64,000 nucleotides of DNA from positions 67,770,453-67,834,452 of the forward strand of contig CM049311.1 in NCBI GenBank assembly GCA_026874595.1. The letters run 5' to 3'. The position numbers and the translations under genes were made by a program. Positions 33,102 through 45,800 of the stretch are shown here, in pieces (the first letter of the stretch is position 1; the number at the start of each line of letters is the position of its first letter). This stretch comes from Sipunculus nudus (taxonomy: Eukaryota; Annelida; Sipuncula; Golfingiida; Sipunculidae). The notes beneath the pieces were generated by a model. It did no database searches, was not told the DNA's origin, and saw only the letters and a list, made by a program, of their open reading frames with translations.

Positions 33102-36100
33102 TTGCAAGACCGATATTTACAGACGATTCATAGTTTTAAAAGCTGGAGTGCAAGGCTCATACCCGCAATTTTGACTGACCATTCGGCAGTGACAGCTTTG
33201 TTAAATACAGAACCCAATCGTCCACATGGTCCTTCTTATTGGAAGTTAAATACATCGCTGTTACAAGATGTAGACTATATTGAACTTCTGAAAAGTTTTA
33301 TCACAGACTTGAGAGAAAATATAAGCAAAAACTTGGATGAGCAGTTACGGTGGGATTACGTTAAATTTAAAACAAGAGAATTAACGATCAAGTATTCAAA
33401 GGCTAAAATTAAAAAAGAGAAAGCTAAACTTAATTTATTAGAAACAAAGTTAAAACAAGCTGAGATACGCTTAAGTACAAACACTGATGATCAAATAAAT
33501 TATAATTTAATCAAACAAGAATTAGAAGATTATCATCAGAATCTCACCCGAGGCTTAATAATTAGATCCAGGGTTAGGTGGTTCGAGGAGGGAGAACGAA
33601 GTACAAAATATTTTTTGAATCTTGAGAGAAAAAATAAACGAAAATCCACAATCAGAAAATTGGTTGTGGATGATAAAGAAATTATTGATCCAGCTTCCAC
33701 TATGAATGAAATAAAATTATTCTTCCAGAAAAAATACAAACGAGCGAACTATATTCAAGAGAATGAACAACCAAAAATACTAGCCGATATTAATGTTCCG
33801 ACACTTTCAGCAGACGAAGCAGAGTTTTGTGAGGGACTTGTAAACAAAGAGTAAGTTTTAGCAGCCTTAAAAGAAATGAAAAATAATAAAACCCCAGGTA
33901 AAGATGGATTCCCTAAAGAATTTTATATAGAATTTTTTACGTACTAGGAGATGATTTTGTTAACTGTTTAAAAAAATGTCATAAAAAAGGGTCACTTACA
34001 AATAGCCAGCGGCAAGCAGTGGTCACACTTGTGGAAAAAACAGGTAAAGATATCAGATATATATCCTCATGGAGGCCAATAAGTTTAGTAAATGTTGATG
34101 TTAAAGTCCTTAGTAAAATTTTAGTTAAACGTATTCAGTCGGTACTGCCAAAAATAAAAGGTGATGATCAAACGGCCTTTATTAAAGGTCGGAAAATTTC
34201 AGACACAACCCGTCTTATAAGTGATGTCATTAATTACTGCTTATTAGGAAATAAACAGACAATTCTTTTCGCAATAGATTTTGCAGCAGCATTTGATTCT
34301 TTAGATTATAGGTTTCTATTTAGAGTCCTACATAAAGTTGGTTTTGCAAAAAAAGGTCAAGCTACTACATAAAGGTTTGAAAAGTTGCGTAATTAATAAC
34401 GGTTACTCGACAGGTTATTCGATCTAGAAAGGGGAACCCGACAGGGAGACCCATTGGCTCCATTTTTATTTTTAATCGTAATTGAAGTTTTTGCAATATT
34501 GATAAGAGAATCTCAAGCTGTTAAAGGCATCCATATTGGTAACTTTGAAATAAAACAGTGCTTATTTACAGATGATACAACATTTTTTCTTGAGGATATC
34601 GATTCAATGGAAGTGGTATGTTCAATTTTAGAAAGATTTAAAGTATGTTCCTCCGTAGAAATTAATTACAATAAATGTGAAGAGGCATGGCTGGGGGGAA
34701 AACAAATTCCTTACCGTATAATAGCCGTTTTAAATGGGTAAATCTACATACAGACGCAATAAAAATTCTTGGGATATATTTTTCATATAGACAGACTCTT
34801 TGCAACATATATAATTTCGAAAAGGTTTATGATAAGATCAGAGTATTATTCAATTTATGGAAACCAAGAGCCTTGACAATTTTCGGCAGAAATGTAATTG
34901 CGAAAACTTTCGGAACGTCTAAGATATTATATATCATGTACACGATGGATCCACCCTTAGGTTTTATAAAGAAGATAAAAAGTTGTATTGTGGATTTTAT
35001 ATGGCATGGAAGGAAACCAAAACTTAAATATGAGGTACTTATAGGTCAGCAGGAAAACGGGGGCATTAACTTACCAGATACTGAAACTATTTAAGAAAGT
35101 CAGAGGGTTACTTGTATAATGAGAATAAAAACGTTGAAAAATACAAAGTTTACAGCCATACCTGATAATTATTGTAAGAGAATTGGTGGCATGGAAAATA
35201 TTGGTTCGAATTTTTATTGCAGAAATATTCAAAGAAACGTCTCTAAATTTTACGGTAATTGTTTTAAAGTATGGAAAAAATTAGCTCATATGAACGCACT
35301 GATATCAATTCTATTTTGCTTCAACAGGTGTGGAACAATAAGTACATACTAATTGACCGTAAACCAGTTTACTTTAAGAACCTGGAATTTTTATGAATAA
35401 AATATGTTCACCATTTTTATCATGCCAACGGACGTAAAAAATATTTATCTGATATTTTAAATCCGTCAAGTATTGCCTATAAAAAAATATTTTATCCACT
35501 GGTTTTCAGTCCAACAAGCAATACCTCCAAACTGGAAATCATTGCTACTAAGCAGCGATACTTCTCTCAGCTTAGAGGAGGGCATGTTAATGCCATTAAG
35601 AGATACTATTATTGACTTGTCAAAAACAGGTTTTAAATTGATTTATAAATATATTATACAAAAAAGACTGTTGAGCCAGTAAATAAAGAAAAACTTATTG
35701 CAAAAATTGTTAATCCTGAATTTGCTTGGAGATATGCAGCTTTGCATGAACACAATGTAACTTCTGATATGTATATACATCAGTTCCAATTTAGAACACT
35801 GCATGATATACTAACTGTGAATGAGAAGCTTTTCAAATGGAAGGTTATTGATCATGATAGATGTTCTTATTGTGCAACTGATAAAGAGACCGTAATTCGC
35901 CTTTTTTGTGAATGTCGTGTCACATCATCTTTATATTGTCAAATTGTATCTTGGGCAAGGACAGCCGGTATACAATTGCCAATACTCTGCCCGTATATAA
36001 TCTTTTCAGGTTGTTCAAAGAGTATAGAAAGGAAAAAGGTAATTGATGTACTAATTTTGATGTATACCTTTATAATATTTAAATTCGGAGATTCTGGAAA

Positions 36101-36206
36101 AGTACCATCAATGGGAGTGTATATAAAACATTTAAAGAAAGTTGAAGTTATGGAGCGTAAGGCTGCTGAGAAAAATGGTAGACTGATGATGATTGGAACG
36201 ATTTAA
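33102..36206 (+). pseudogene. LINE ORF2 relic: endonuclease end, RT and C-terminal zinc region (L1/Tx1-like)
   Basis: The relic opens with ILTDHSAV, the last catalytic motif (usually SDH) of the APE-type endonuclease. A linker and the RT domain follow in several frames. Recognisable blocks are KNNKTPGKDGFPKEF (about 33877), WRPISLVNVDVKVLSKIL (about 34073), DQTAFIKGRKI, FAIDFAAAFDSLD (about 34270), GTRQGDPLAPFLFL (about 34431) and FTDDTTFFLED (about 34564; the YADD box with A to T but both Asp kept). Later come LTIFGRNVIAKTFG, DFIWHGRKP and NGGINLPD. The C-terminal zinc-type motif RCSYCATDKETVIRLFCEC lies at 35860-35917. At least six frame breaks or stops occur (33854, near 33945, 34371, 34740, 35092 and others). 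It is non-functional. Confidence 0.9.
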
Positions 36207-36440
36207 ATTAATGGAAAATTATCAGTAGATAATTTTTCTCTTTTTTTTTATGTATTTTCTTTACTATTTCTTTATACAAAGAGTTATCTTTGTGAACTAT
36301 GTATCACTATAGCAAAATGATAACAAATATTGATTAAAAATGTTTGTATGCCAATGATGAAATTTTCAAAAGGAAAAAAAATCCTAAAAATCTGAGGCAT
36401 AAAAAAAAAGAAAAAAAAAGAAAAAAAAGAAAAAAAGGTT
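36207..36440 (+). mobile_element. LINE 3' untranslated region and A-rich tail
   Basis: Non-coding sequence after the ORF2 stop ends in an A-rich run with scattered G (about 36399-36437). It is the expected 3' tail of a target-primed LINE insertion. No target-site duplication could be identified. Confidence 0.6.
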
Positions 36441-36550
36441 TGAAATGGTTGGACATACGAATTAAAAATTTTACAAACAGTTACATATTCTCAAGTTCTT
36501 CTACCAAACTGAAAACTGGGTTACTGCGACTATATAATATGAAGTGGAAC

Positions 36551-36601
<51 letters not shown>
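36551..36601. repeat. (TA)n microsatellite
   Basis: About 25 TA units, uninterrupted. Confidence 0.97.
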
Positions 36602-36603
<2 letters not shown>

Positions 36604-37199
36604 TACTCACAAAATTCAAGTAAGTTATGTACCAAAAGAAAGTGAATTACAGTACTTTTGGTATAAGCTTAAATATGTATGTTTAATTTCAAAATGGAGA
36701 AAAACAACTTCAATAACATTTTCATTTGTACGACTGATTATTTTTTGTTATAAAAATCAATAATCACAGGCCCGCTCATAAGATTTTCTCAAACCGACTC
36801 GTCTGACGTCAGCTCAAGATGAGCTAATCAGTGATTTCAGGTGGACATTCGGCCCTGTCGTAGGAAATATTAAAGATTTTAGAAAACAAACGTAGCCATA
36901 GAGAGGACCAATAAGCGTGTAATCTTTACACTTGGCACCCCAAAGGTTTCCTTGAGCACCCCTCTTGGTCTGTCTTGGAACCCCCTGAGAAATTGTCCAG
37001 GCACACTGCGCATAAGCTTCAACGGTCGATCGGCTGGCCGCTAAAGATCAAAGAAGCGCGGAATTATCCGCGTTTGCCCCAGGCTCGCCGGTTGCTCTGC
37101 CTGCAATACAGAGGTGATTTGACAGCTTGGTTCCTCGATAATTCAGAGAAAAAAGTAAAGAGGTGCCCGAATTTAAGAAAACAAATATATGATAATAAA
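36602..37199. other. Unassigned; GC-richer patch 36960-37130
   Basis: The 76-codon frame (36975-37205) has no recognised domain. The patch lies directly beside the putative transposon end at 37200 and may be part of that element. Confidence 0.35.
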
Positions 37200-37286
37200 C
37201 AGTAAATTCTCAAGGGACTGTCCGTAAGTGGCCGTAAATGGGAGGTGCCCTTTGTACAGAGATGCCCGTAAGGAGAGGTTCCACTG
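37200..37286 (-). mobile_element. Possible pogo/Tigger-like terminal repeat
   Basis: Read on the minus strand, the edge begins CAGTGGAACCTCTCC and continues with short reiterations of TACGGGCA, GGGCACCTCC and TACGGCC. This is a pattern typical of pogo/Tigger-like ends in invertebrates. There is no matching opposite end, and the expected TA target is not intact (ca follows). Confidence 0.35.
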
Positions 37287-37309
37287 CACACACACACACA
37301 CACACACAT
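37286..37309. repeat. (CA)n microsatellite
   Basis: About 11 CA units. Confidence 0.95.
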
Positions 37310-37871
37310 GTATATATTACTGGATATTGCAAGCGGATATAACATAGGATACAGAATCTTAATATTTTCTGTTTCTCTAATTTCACGGGCGCAAATCATT
37401 CATGCGGTTCCGGTTTGTATAAACTGATATGTCTCCGTGGGAAGGGGGCTTTTGAAGCTTAAGATAATCAAATCTTCCAATCTTAATCTTTTTCATAAAC
37501 ACCCCGATCCAGGGCATGCTGTGTTTCATTTCGGACTGGGCCAAAATAGGCGGGTATCTTAACCTTAAAATATTCTGATCATAGTTTCATAAAGTTACAC
37601 AGCTACAAGCGTTTTACAGAATGTGCAGTCTTTTGCCCGTAATAGCTTTTTGTTTTTCAGATGTAAGATCATAAAGTTGCGAACTTGCGATACTTATACC
37701 TTTACAAATATGTGATCGTAAGAGGCTAATGCATCTTTCATGTAGTCCTAAAAATGAAAACGATAGTGAGTTTTTAGAAATTTCAAAACTTGATATACAA
37801 TTAAATTAAACAGTTGCCTCAGTCCCTTACTAAATCCATATCTTAGGGTTTTATGAAAAAAATCTCATAAT

Positions 37872-37926
37872 CTATATATATACATATATATATATATATA
37901 TGAATATATATATATATATATATAAT
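37872..37926. repeat. Interrupted (TA)n microsatellite
   Basis: TA runs broken by tacata and tgaata. Confidence 0.95.
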
Positions 37927-39290
37927 TATAAATTATATATAGAGTAACTTAATAAGATATTAGAAAGGATAATAGAAAGGATTCAGGCTGTCGATATTTT
38001 CTGTCTCTATGGAATAGCCGGCGTAATGGGATCAGTTATTCGTAACTCAGGCCTACTTTGGTGTTAATAATATTTTTCTTTCGTTAATCTTTTTTCGATG
38101 CTTTCGTTTTTGCACATACAATATTTATATACATATGAGTATAAACATGCAAACAAACACATGAACAAAAAGGCCCAAATGGTTCCACTGTTTTCAGGCA
38201 CTTTACAAATTTACTGAAAATTCAGTAAATTTATTTGAAAGATTGGCTGAATTGATTTAAAATAATATATATTTTTTTCTTGTAATATCTTGTGACTATG
38301 ACATTATTTCTGAACAAAAATAAAGCGTATATCTTCTTTCTAAATGTATTCATGAAGGATACTGATCAGGAATTATTATTTTAGAAATGGGGTAGAACGC
38401 AGCCTACATATTAAGGCGTCAAATCACTGAGCGAACTGTCCACAGCGGGAAGCCCATCGATGGTGACATGTCAGTAGAAATACAGAGTGAAAACCGGAGT
38501 CCATGAGGAAACGTGGGGTCCACAAATCGAGGATGGCAACTACCTCAACAACAACAACCATGGGGGAGGTTCTTCCGTGCCTAGATTGACCTGACAAGTC
38601 ATCCTCGGACACACAAGACTTGATCAACTACAAAACCCCGATCGTCATGGTTATCTCCGCAAAGCGGAGGACCAACATCATCAATATGTGTATATCAAAA
38701 GAGATCTATCGCCAAGACATTATATCTCAAGATACCTAAGCAACTTTAGAAGCTAAAGCATTTTAAGCTCTTCTTATTTTTTATTTATATATAATGGTTT
38801 CCCTTGCTTTGAATATTCACAAGAATAATAAACTTCTATGCTTATTCTTGGCATAAATATAAAAAAAATATGTTCCTGGACTTAAGTAAGGAATGCAACA
38901 CACACACATATGTTTACATACAGATACATACGCGCCATTAAAAGCCAGCATTCCTGTTTTCAATAGTAACACTGATTTATCAGAACATGATCATGCAGTG
39001 GAAAAAAACAGGAAAATATAGGAGACGACGACGTTCTCTCTGTAACCGACTGCACCTTTGCTCTCAGTGAGAGCAGTGTTGTAAATTATAAATATGTAAA
39101 TACATGTATGTATATCGCCGTATGTCTTTGCGTATGGTAAAACGTGTATAAAAGGCATTCCGCTCTTACTGTTGGTCGTGCTAAAAAATATTTTGTCTCT
39201 GTTGTAGAAAATGTTAGCGCCACCGCTAGGCGTCACTTTGTCTTTGAGGGCCCATCGTACATCTCCCTGAACACATAACTACGACCCCGT

Positions 39291-39292
<2 letters not shown>
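37927..39292. other. Non-coding, nothing recognised
   Basis: Small open frames at 38424 and 38991 (minus) lack domains. Confidence 0.5.

Positions 39293-39354
<62 letters not shown>
39293..39354. repeat. Long (AT)n microsatellite
   Basis: About 30 uninterrupted units. The minus-strand frames ending in YIYIYI at 39279/39290 are translations of this repeat. Confidence 0.98.
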
Positions 39355-39356
<2 letters not shown>

Positions 39357-39749
39357 GACCAGATGGCCGAAATATTCACATACCCAAAATGCCGAAGCCC
39401 ATCTTGCCGAAAAAGAAAATAAATAATAGGAAATAAAGTGATTAATGCGCAGTAAAGTGATAAGTACGTACGTTGTCTGTAAAGGTACTTGAACAAGATT
39501 TGATACCATCCTCTAATATTTTCAAATAATTTACGGTAATTTATTCGGCATGTCGACAGCGTCACTATACTATAATGTGGGCATGACAACCCGGTCCCGC
39601 TAAATGTCCCTGGCTTTATTAAACCCTCATTTTGCAGGTATAGTCAGACTAACTGATTTTCATGAAGAAAGTTATATCTTGTGTCACATTTATGCTGCTT
39701 TATGAACTATTTTTTTTCTTAATTTACACATCGTTCAACTGAATATAAG

Positions 39750-39895
39750 CCAAGATGGCGGCGGTCGCGTGGGGAACTCACGGCTGCATGGCGACACTCG
39801 GGAATCGGCAAAGAAACCCGCCTGACGACACTGGACCCGTAATCCCTCGTGAAAATAGCAAGGAAACCCTTTTACATACCGTCCATTGATCCATC
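39750..39895 (+). promoter_or_regulatory. GC-rich patch with YY1-like AAGATGGCGGC word
   Basis: In an otherwise AT-rich zone, ccaagatggcggcggtcgcg (from about 39752) matches the YY1 core AAGATGGCGGC, which in animals often lies just after transcription starts. Its ATG opens a 47-codon frame (MAAVAWGTHGCM ...) ending TGA near 39890, with no splice donor I can defend. It could be the first exon or promoter of an unmapped gene, a transposon 5' end, or chance. Confidence 0.3.
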
Positions 39896-42800
39896 CATTT
39901 CTCATTTATACTTTCTTTTCATAATGACAGTCTTTATTTTCTCACATTTTGTCTTTATTACCATTACCATGTTGATCAATGACACGCCTAAATAACTAGT
40001 TTATAATGTTAAAAAGTGACGAACTCCGGCTAAACTTCACAGAACTTTATTAAATCCAAAACGAGGCTGACTCCCAGGTCATAGGTCAAATGACGTTTCG
40101 CTTAGATTGGTTCCTTCCGCAACACATAATATTGCAGGCAGAAAACTACCAGTGATAATTCTCGGTCTTGATTGATATTTTACGGAATTCTGTCAGAAAA
40201 ATATTTCTATAAAGCAAAACGGTTGGAGAATATCATAAAAATATACGTGTGTAATAAAACCAGAACTGAGAAGTCTAACAAGATTACAAGATTACTTCAA
40301 AAAAGCTACTGATTATAGCTTCCCTATTAAGGGGCCCGTTACCGGTTGTGTTAATATTGTTGTAATAACTAAATCTGGCGTTTGATTAGAGTGATGAAGT
40401 AGGTCACAGTTAATTGAGTAGGGGAATATAAAAATCGTATACCTATTCTGCAATGAATAATATAATAATATCAGATTTTGTATGGTTATAGATGCATACT
40501 TTGTGAAATGTGTGTGTTTGTTATATAATTACTCCGCAAGCACTATATGGAGTATTTACTGTATGAATGATTTTTCTGTACTTAGTCTCAAGTCCGCAAA
40601 AAAATACAGCTTTATTTATCAAGAGGACATTATTATAAATTCAACCATGCACAATGAAAAAAGGATTACCCTGTAAATGTTTGACCACTTATTTATTCTT
40701 TAGCTTGCAATGCAAAAAGAATGAACGTTAAGTTTTATCTTAAATGTTTCCTTTATCCACATAAACCCCCCCCCCCTTTCTCTCTCTCTTATCTCTATAC
40801 TGAATGAAACGATATAAAATGGCTTTCTATGATGTGGATGTCAATGACGTGGTGGTAGTATAACATGACCATCAATGACACTGAAATTTATTTGAATGTA
40901 GAAAATGTAGATTGTTGGCCGTTTGCATGTTGACTACACTGAATAATGCCACAGTTGAGAATATTTGTGGTATGATTTGAAGCGCATTATCCTCTTAATT
41001 CCATACCATTCTGATTTCCACTAATAGGTCGCTTAAAATTGACTTAACCAACACTTAAAATCACTCAATTTTATTCAAGTGATTTATGTTGCTTTTGATA
41101 ATCCCTCCCAATCTGAAATGGATTCAGCCGGACATTTTTATTGAACTGCTGATATAATACAATATATGATTGATGAATAAATATACATGTTTCTGTGTCA
41201 GGAGAAAATATAAACCTTTTTATGATTTTCTGAGAGTAAAAATGGTAAATGTCTTATAAAAGGACAGGTTTTGCGTTTCATTGGGACCATAACATTTAAA
41301 AAAGGATTTCTATGACACCCTTTATATTTTCACATGAATAGACCAAAGAATTTATGGATAATTAAACAATACATCATTCCTTTATATGCTTTTCTTTGAA
41401 AAGAAATGATAATAAATTCATGTTCAGCCAGAGCTCACGAAGTCTCAAAAGCCTCTCACAAGATTTGATAAAAATTTCCAGTTCATATACTAATATGATG
41501 CATTTATTGATATTATTATTTAACAACTGGGTGCAGATCTTTTATTGAGAATGGAAAGGTAAGAAGAAAATTGATTATGAATAGGTTTATGTTTTATACG
41601 ACATTTCCCCCATGGTGAGTCTGTGAAATCTGAGATATTTCATGGAGGCAGTCACAAGAACTCAGCAGGTGCTGATCCAGCCTAGCTTCAATATTTCACG
41701 GAGAATATTTTGGCTCTGATTTTCCTAGAATTGATCCTTATTGCTCTTGTGTTAACACTGTCTTTCAATAAAATACCACTTTTGAGAAAAGAAAAACATC
41801 GAAACATTTTTTCATGTGTTGAATTTTGTATTTTAGGATCTACACATATTGGTTAAGTGGATTGCTTCGCTTGAATATTTGTTCTTGAACCTATCAATGT
41901 GTACATACTGCCGTGTTTTGAATTCGTCTGACAAAAGTAGCTATTCAGACAAAAAGAATACTTTCACACCTTAGCATACACAAGCCGCTTGAAATGGAAC
42001 AGATGATGGTGCAGGTAAATACAGTTACATTTAGTCGAACTTTTTAATCTCGTCAGCGCGCGGTGATTGACACAAGTATCGGGGGTCTTTATTTCAACAC
42101 GGGAGGATCGTACTTTTATATCAAATGGTTAAGATAAAATCCTGCCTTGTCATTAAAGACAAGTTTCCTGTCTAATGTGCATGTGTGTAAGTGGTTTGCA
42201 AACAGGACCTGACAACAACCATTTATCACAGTGAGCCTGCTTTTCAAGTAATAAGTATATAATCCACTATCTTTTATAATCTCGAATATATATTGAGTTT
42301 GGCAAAGTTTAATACAAGTAACGAATAACTGGCATCCTTCATTAATTACACGTACAACATTAACTGATCATAGGTAGCTCTTTAGAAAGTTATTGGTCAT
42401 AACATAACTTGACTAATATGGCAAGGTCCATCACACTGACAAAACTGATGTAAGGAGCATCTTTTTTTAAAACAGTTCTTTAGAGGATTAAAAAACATTT
42501 AAGAATAAAGGTAAAAATTTAAAGTAAAAAAGTAAAATAAATTAAACTTTTATATAATAAATGGCTATTGTCATAAATTGCAATATATGAAAATGCTTTT
42601 TAAATGTTTATTCGTGTGTAATTCGTATGGGGTCTCTCTACATATGACATCTCTTCTTGGTGTCAAGTATTAGTTCGGTCACGGAACTCCTTGTTTCTGT
42701 TTTCGCCTTGGTTCTCTAGTGTTCCATGTATGCTACTCTTGGCGATAATATGTGTTCACATTAGTTGTCTACATCTTAACCCTTCACCGATCAGCGTCTG

Positions 42801-45800
42801 CACAAGGAATAGCAAAAAGTAAACCAAAGTAAACATAGGGCTATATGTTCACTTGTATTTAAAAAATCTTTGAATTATCTTGAAAGATTCTCGCAATTAT
42901 TTTCGCGTTTTTTTTTCGCACTTTTGGCGCTCTTTTCTCTACTACACAGGTTGTAATAAAGTAAAACCCATATGTTGCTTTATACGTGTAGTCTTATAAA
43001 ATTTGTACTTATTTTCATTAGGATCTCGTAAGAGTCATCATGTTAGTATCCAGCCTTATCAAAGCAATTGATGATCGTCTTGTTTCACGTCCGAGCCTAA
43101 AGTAATGTTATCGGATCTCTTGCATCGACCAGTTAACAGATATATGAATCAAGCTCTTCTTTTTTGTCGTAAAAAATGTTCTCTTGATGTTAAAAAAGTT
43201 TCAGCTTTACATTGCTGTCAAAGCTAGGACACAGTAAAAAGAGGCACATCTGTTTTATTAACATCTGTAATGAGTACAATTATAAATATAAAAAAAAATA
43301 TGACACTAAAGTTAACGCTCAATAACACAGTTATCGGATGAGGGGGAAGTTTGATACATTAATATAACCGTTATTTTCTTATTAAAAATATAGAACAAAG
43401 AATAAAGAGGTCATTTAGATGACTGATAATTTTCCAGGTAATTAGTTCGTGATACTTGTGTGGACTAATGCGGGAATATCACTAATATATATCGCAACTG
43501 GAAATCTCCATGTAACTGCATTTTTAAAATATGATTGTATTATTTACTTGAATTATTCAAATGTGTCATACAGGGTCATCAATTGTAAGGACATGCGAGT
43601 TCCAGAGGTAGTTTGCTCGGGTTAAGTGATATTTATGTCTTGCTTGTGGTATTATAATTTTTCCGAGAGCGAAGAAATTCTAGAGAACGATACAACTGAT
43701 AACCTCAAAATAATTTGTTATCCTAACCATGCGGCAGCGTTTATTGTAACTTGAAAGACAGGCATTTTCTAACACATTTTATGCATTCTATAACATGAGA
43801 ACTTTGATAGATAAAAAATTAAATTTTATAAATTTTAAAGATTGAAGATATTATTTTATAATAATAGTAGATCTTGTACGTCCGAACATTGCTATATAAA
43901 ATATATCAGATCTTTCAAATTAAATGCCATTGATTAACAATTTCGTTCCATGTTGCCTTGGCATCCCTTACAGTTATTACAGTTTTGCGCATAGATTATT
44001 TCATTCAATGAAATCATAAAATGATATAAAACTGTGTAGTTCTTAAATGTATTGCAAGATCGCGAGAATGGGACCCTGACGAAACATTAAAAAGTGGAAA
44101 TCGCAAAATTTTAACTCCGCATATATGACGCCAACCACAGTATTCTGGATCTAGATGAGATGATAACGATAGATTAATATATTTGAAATGTGTATAGGCA
44201 ATTATACCGAATTCAAATGATATGTAGACAGAGTTTAGGCTTAACTCTTGCCTCGTGCCAGGTAATGTTAAAATGTTATTTTTCGGTGGGTGTACGGCTA
44301 TGTTAATGCAGGGAAGGACACTTTCTGTGTTGTTTCTATAAAAGATGCACAAACGGATTCATTTTGTTGCTAAGAACACTTGAATGAGTTTGAACTGAGA
44401 CTATCTATAGTCGACAGTGAATTTAAAATCTGTTTGCTTAAAGAATGCACTGAAGGTCGAAAAGCATATGGCCGCAGATTATATTTCAACGTACAGCCGA
44501 CCCTTAATTGTGCAGCTGTAAAGGTAAAATTTGTAGGTGTTATTGAGTTTATAGTTTTGCTTCCATCAGAGACTGAAAACAAACTTTCATACCAAAGAGT
44601 GAATGATTAAAATTCCTGAATTATTTATATCAAGGCTATATACAGTATAATTTGTTCTAGTATGAGTTTACAAACATTCCGTCGTGTTTTGGTAACACAT
44701 ATATATAGTCATAATACGTTCATTAATCAGTGTTTATATTCATATGATATAAATACGCTGTATACACAAACTTGAGATCAACCAGTAATGATTCAACCAC
44801 AAAATTATAAGGTATATGTTTTTCGTATCCGTGGTGCCTTGGCTTCCGACTGCTACATAAGTTGCTCAGTAGGCCTCATTTTAAGGTGCTTGATTTCACG
44901 TTTGTGCAGTTCTACAATTTACCTGACATAAACGTTGTGCGCTTTGAAGAGATTGTTCCGAGTTAGCGATTGATGTTGTCAGAGAGTATAATACCAAGTA
45001 CTATGCATGGATGATTTCCTTAAACAAGGGAAGGAAAAATCAAAGATTCAACGGCTTATACATGTATTTGGTTGGAAGGGCATTGTGACACCACCCATAT
45101 CTTGTAACTCGAACCGTAAAATCCACATTTCCATCGTATATTTGCCAAGAATATTCCATGTACTATTGTTTTTCGGTTTGAAATAGTCCTGTTTTAAAAT
45201 AATTATTTTCCCAGTGTTTTCAGGCAAATTTGTGTTAGGTCAGATTTTGAACCCTTCTTGGCTAAATAACACATTGCAGCACAGTAAATTGGCATACAAA
45301 GGAAGTTCAGACAGCAAAATCATGTTTTATTAAATAAACCGATGTTGGCTTTTGGATAGCAAACAACATTTAGGGCAAAATCCGTATTATTTACCGACTG
45401 AGGTAAACGATTTTAGTGTATCATAATCAGTGCAGATAAGGCCTACTAGACAGCAAGTCCTGATCTGGTGCTGCGTGAAAATAAGGAGCGGCGAACATCC
45501 GTGACTGGACCTTTTTGTGTTTATAACAGAGAAGCAGTGTGAACAGTTAAAAAATATAGTTTCACTTAAATAAATCATAGAAAGTGTTTGAAGTACGCAC
45601 CGATTATCAGTATTTGAAATAACTGCTCGATATATCGTTGACAGATATCACGTCTGAATATATTTTATATTTGTAGGATTGCCTTCTGAATTTATGTACA
45701 AGGTATAATGTCATCTCAGAGTTATTTTCTTATAACCAACATTGACGTTCACACGGATATGTTGTGTGACAGGATAGAGTTCAGAGAGAACCTGAGTTAC

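Noticed and set aside
39279-39589. Minus-strand frames ending in YIYIYI
   Set aside because: Direct translation of a TA microsatellite.
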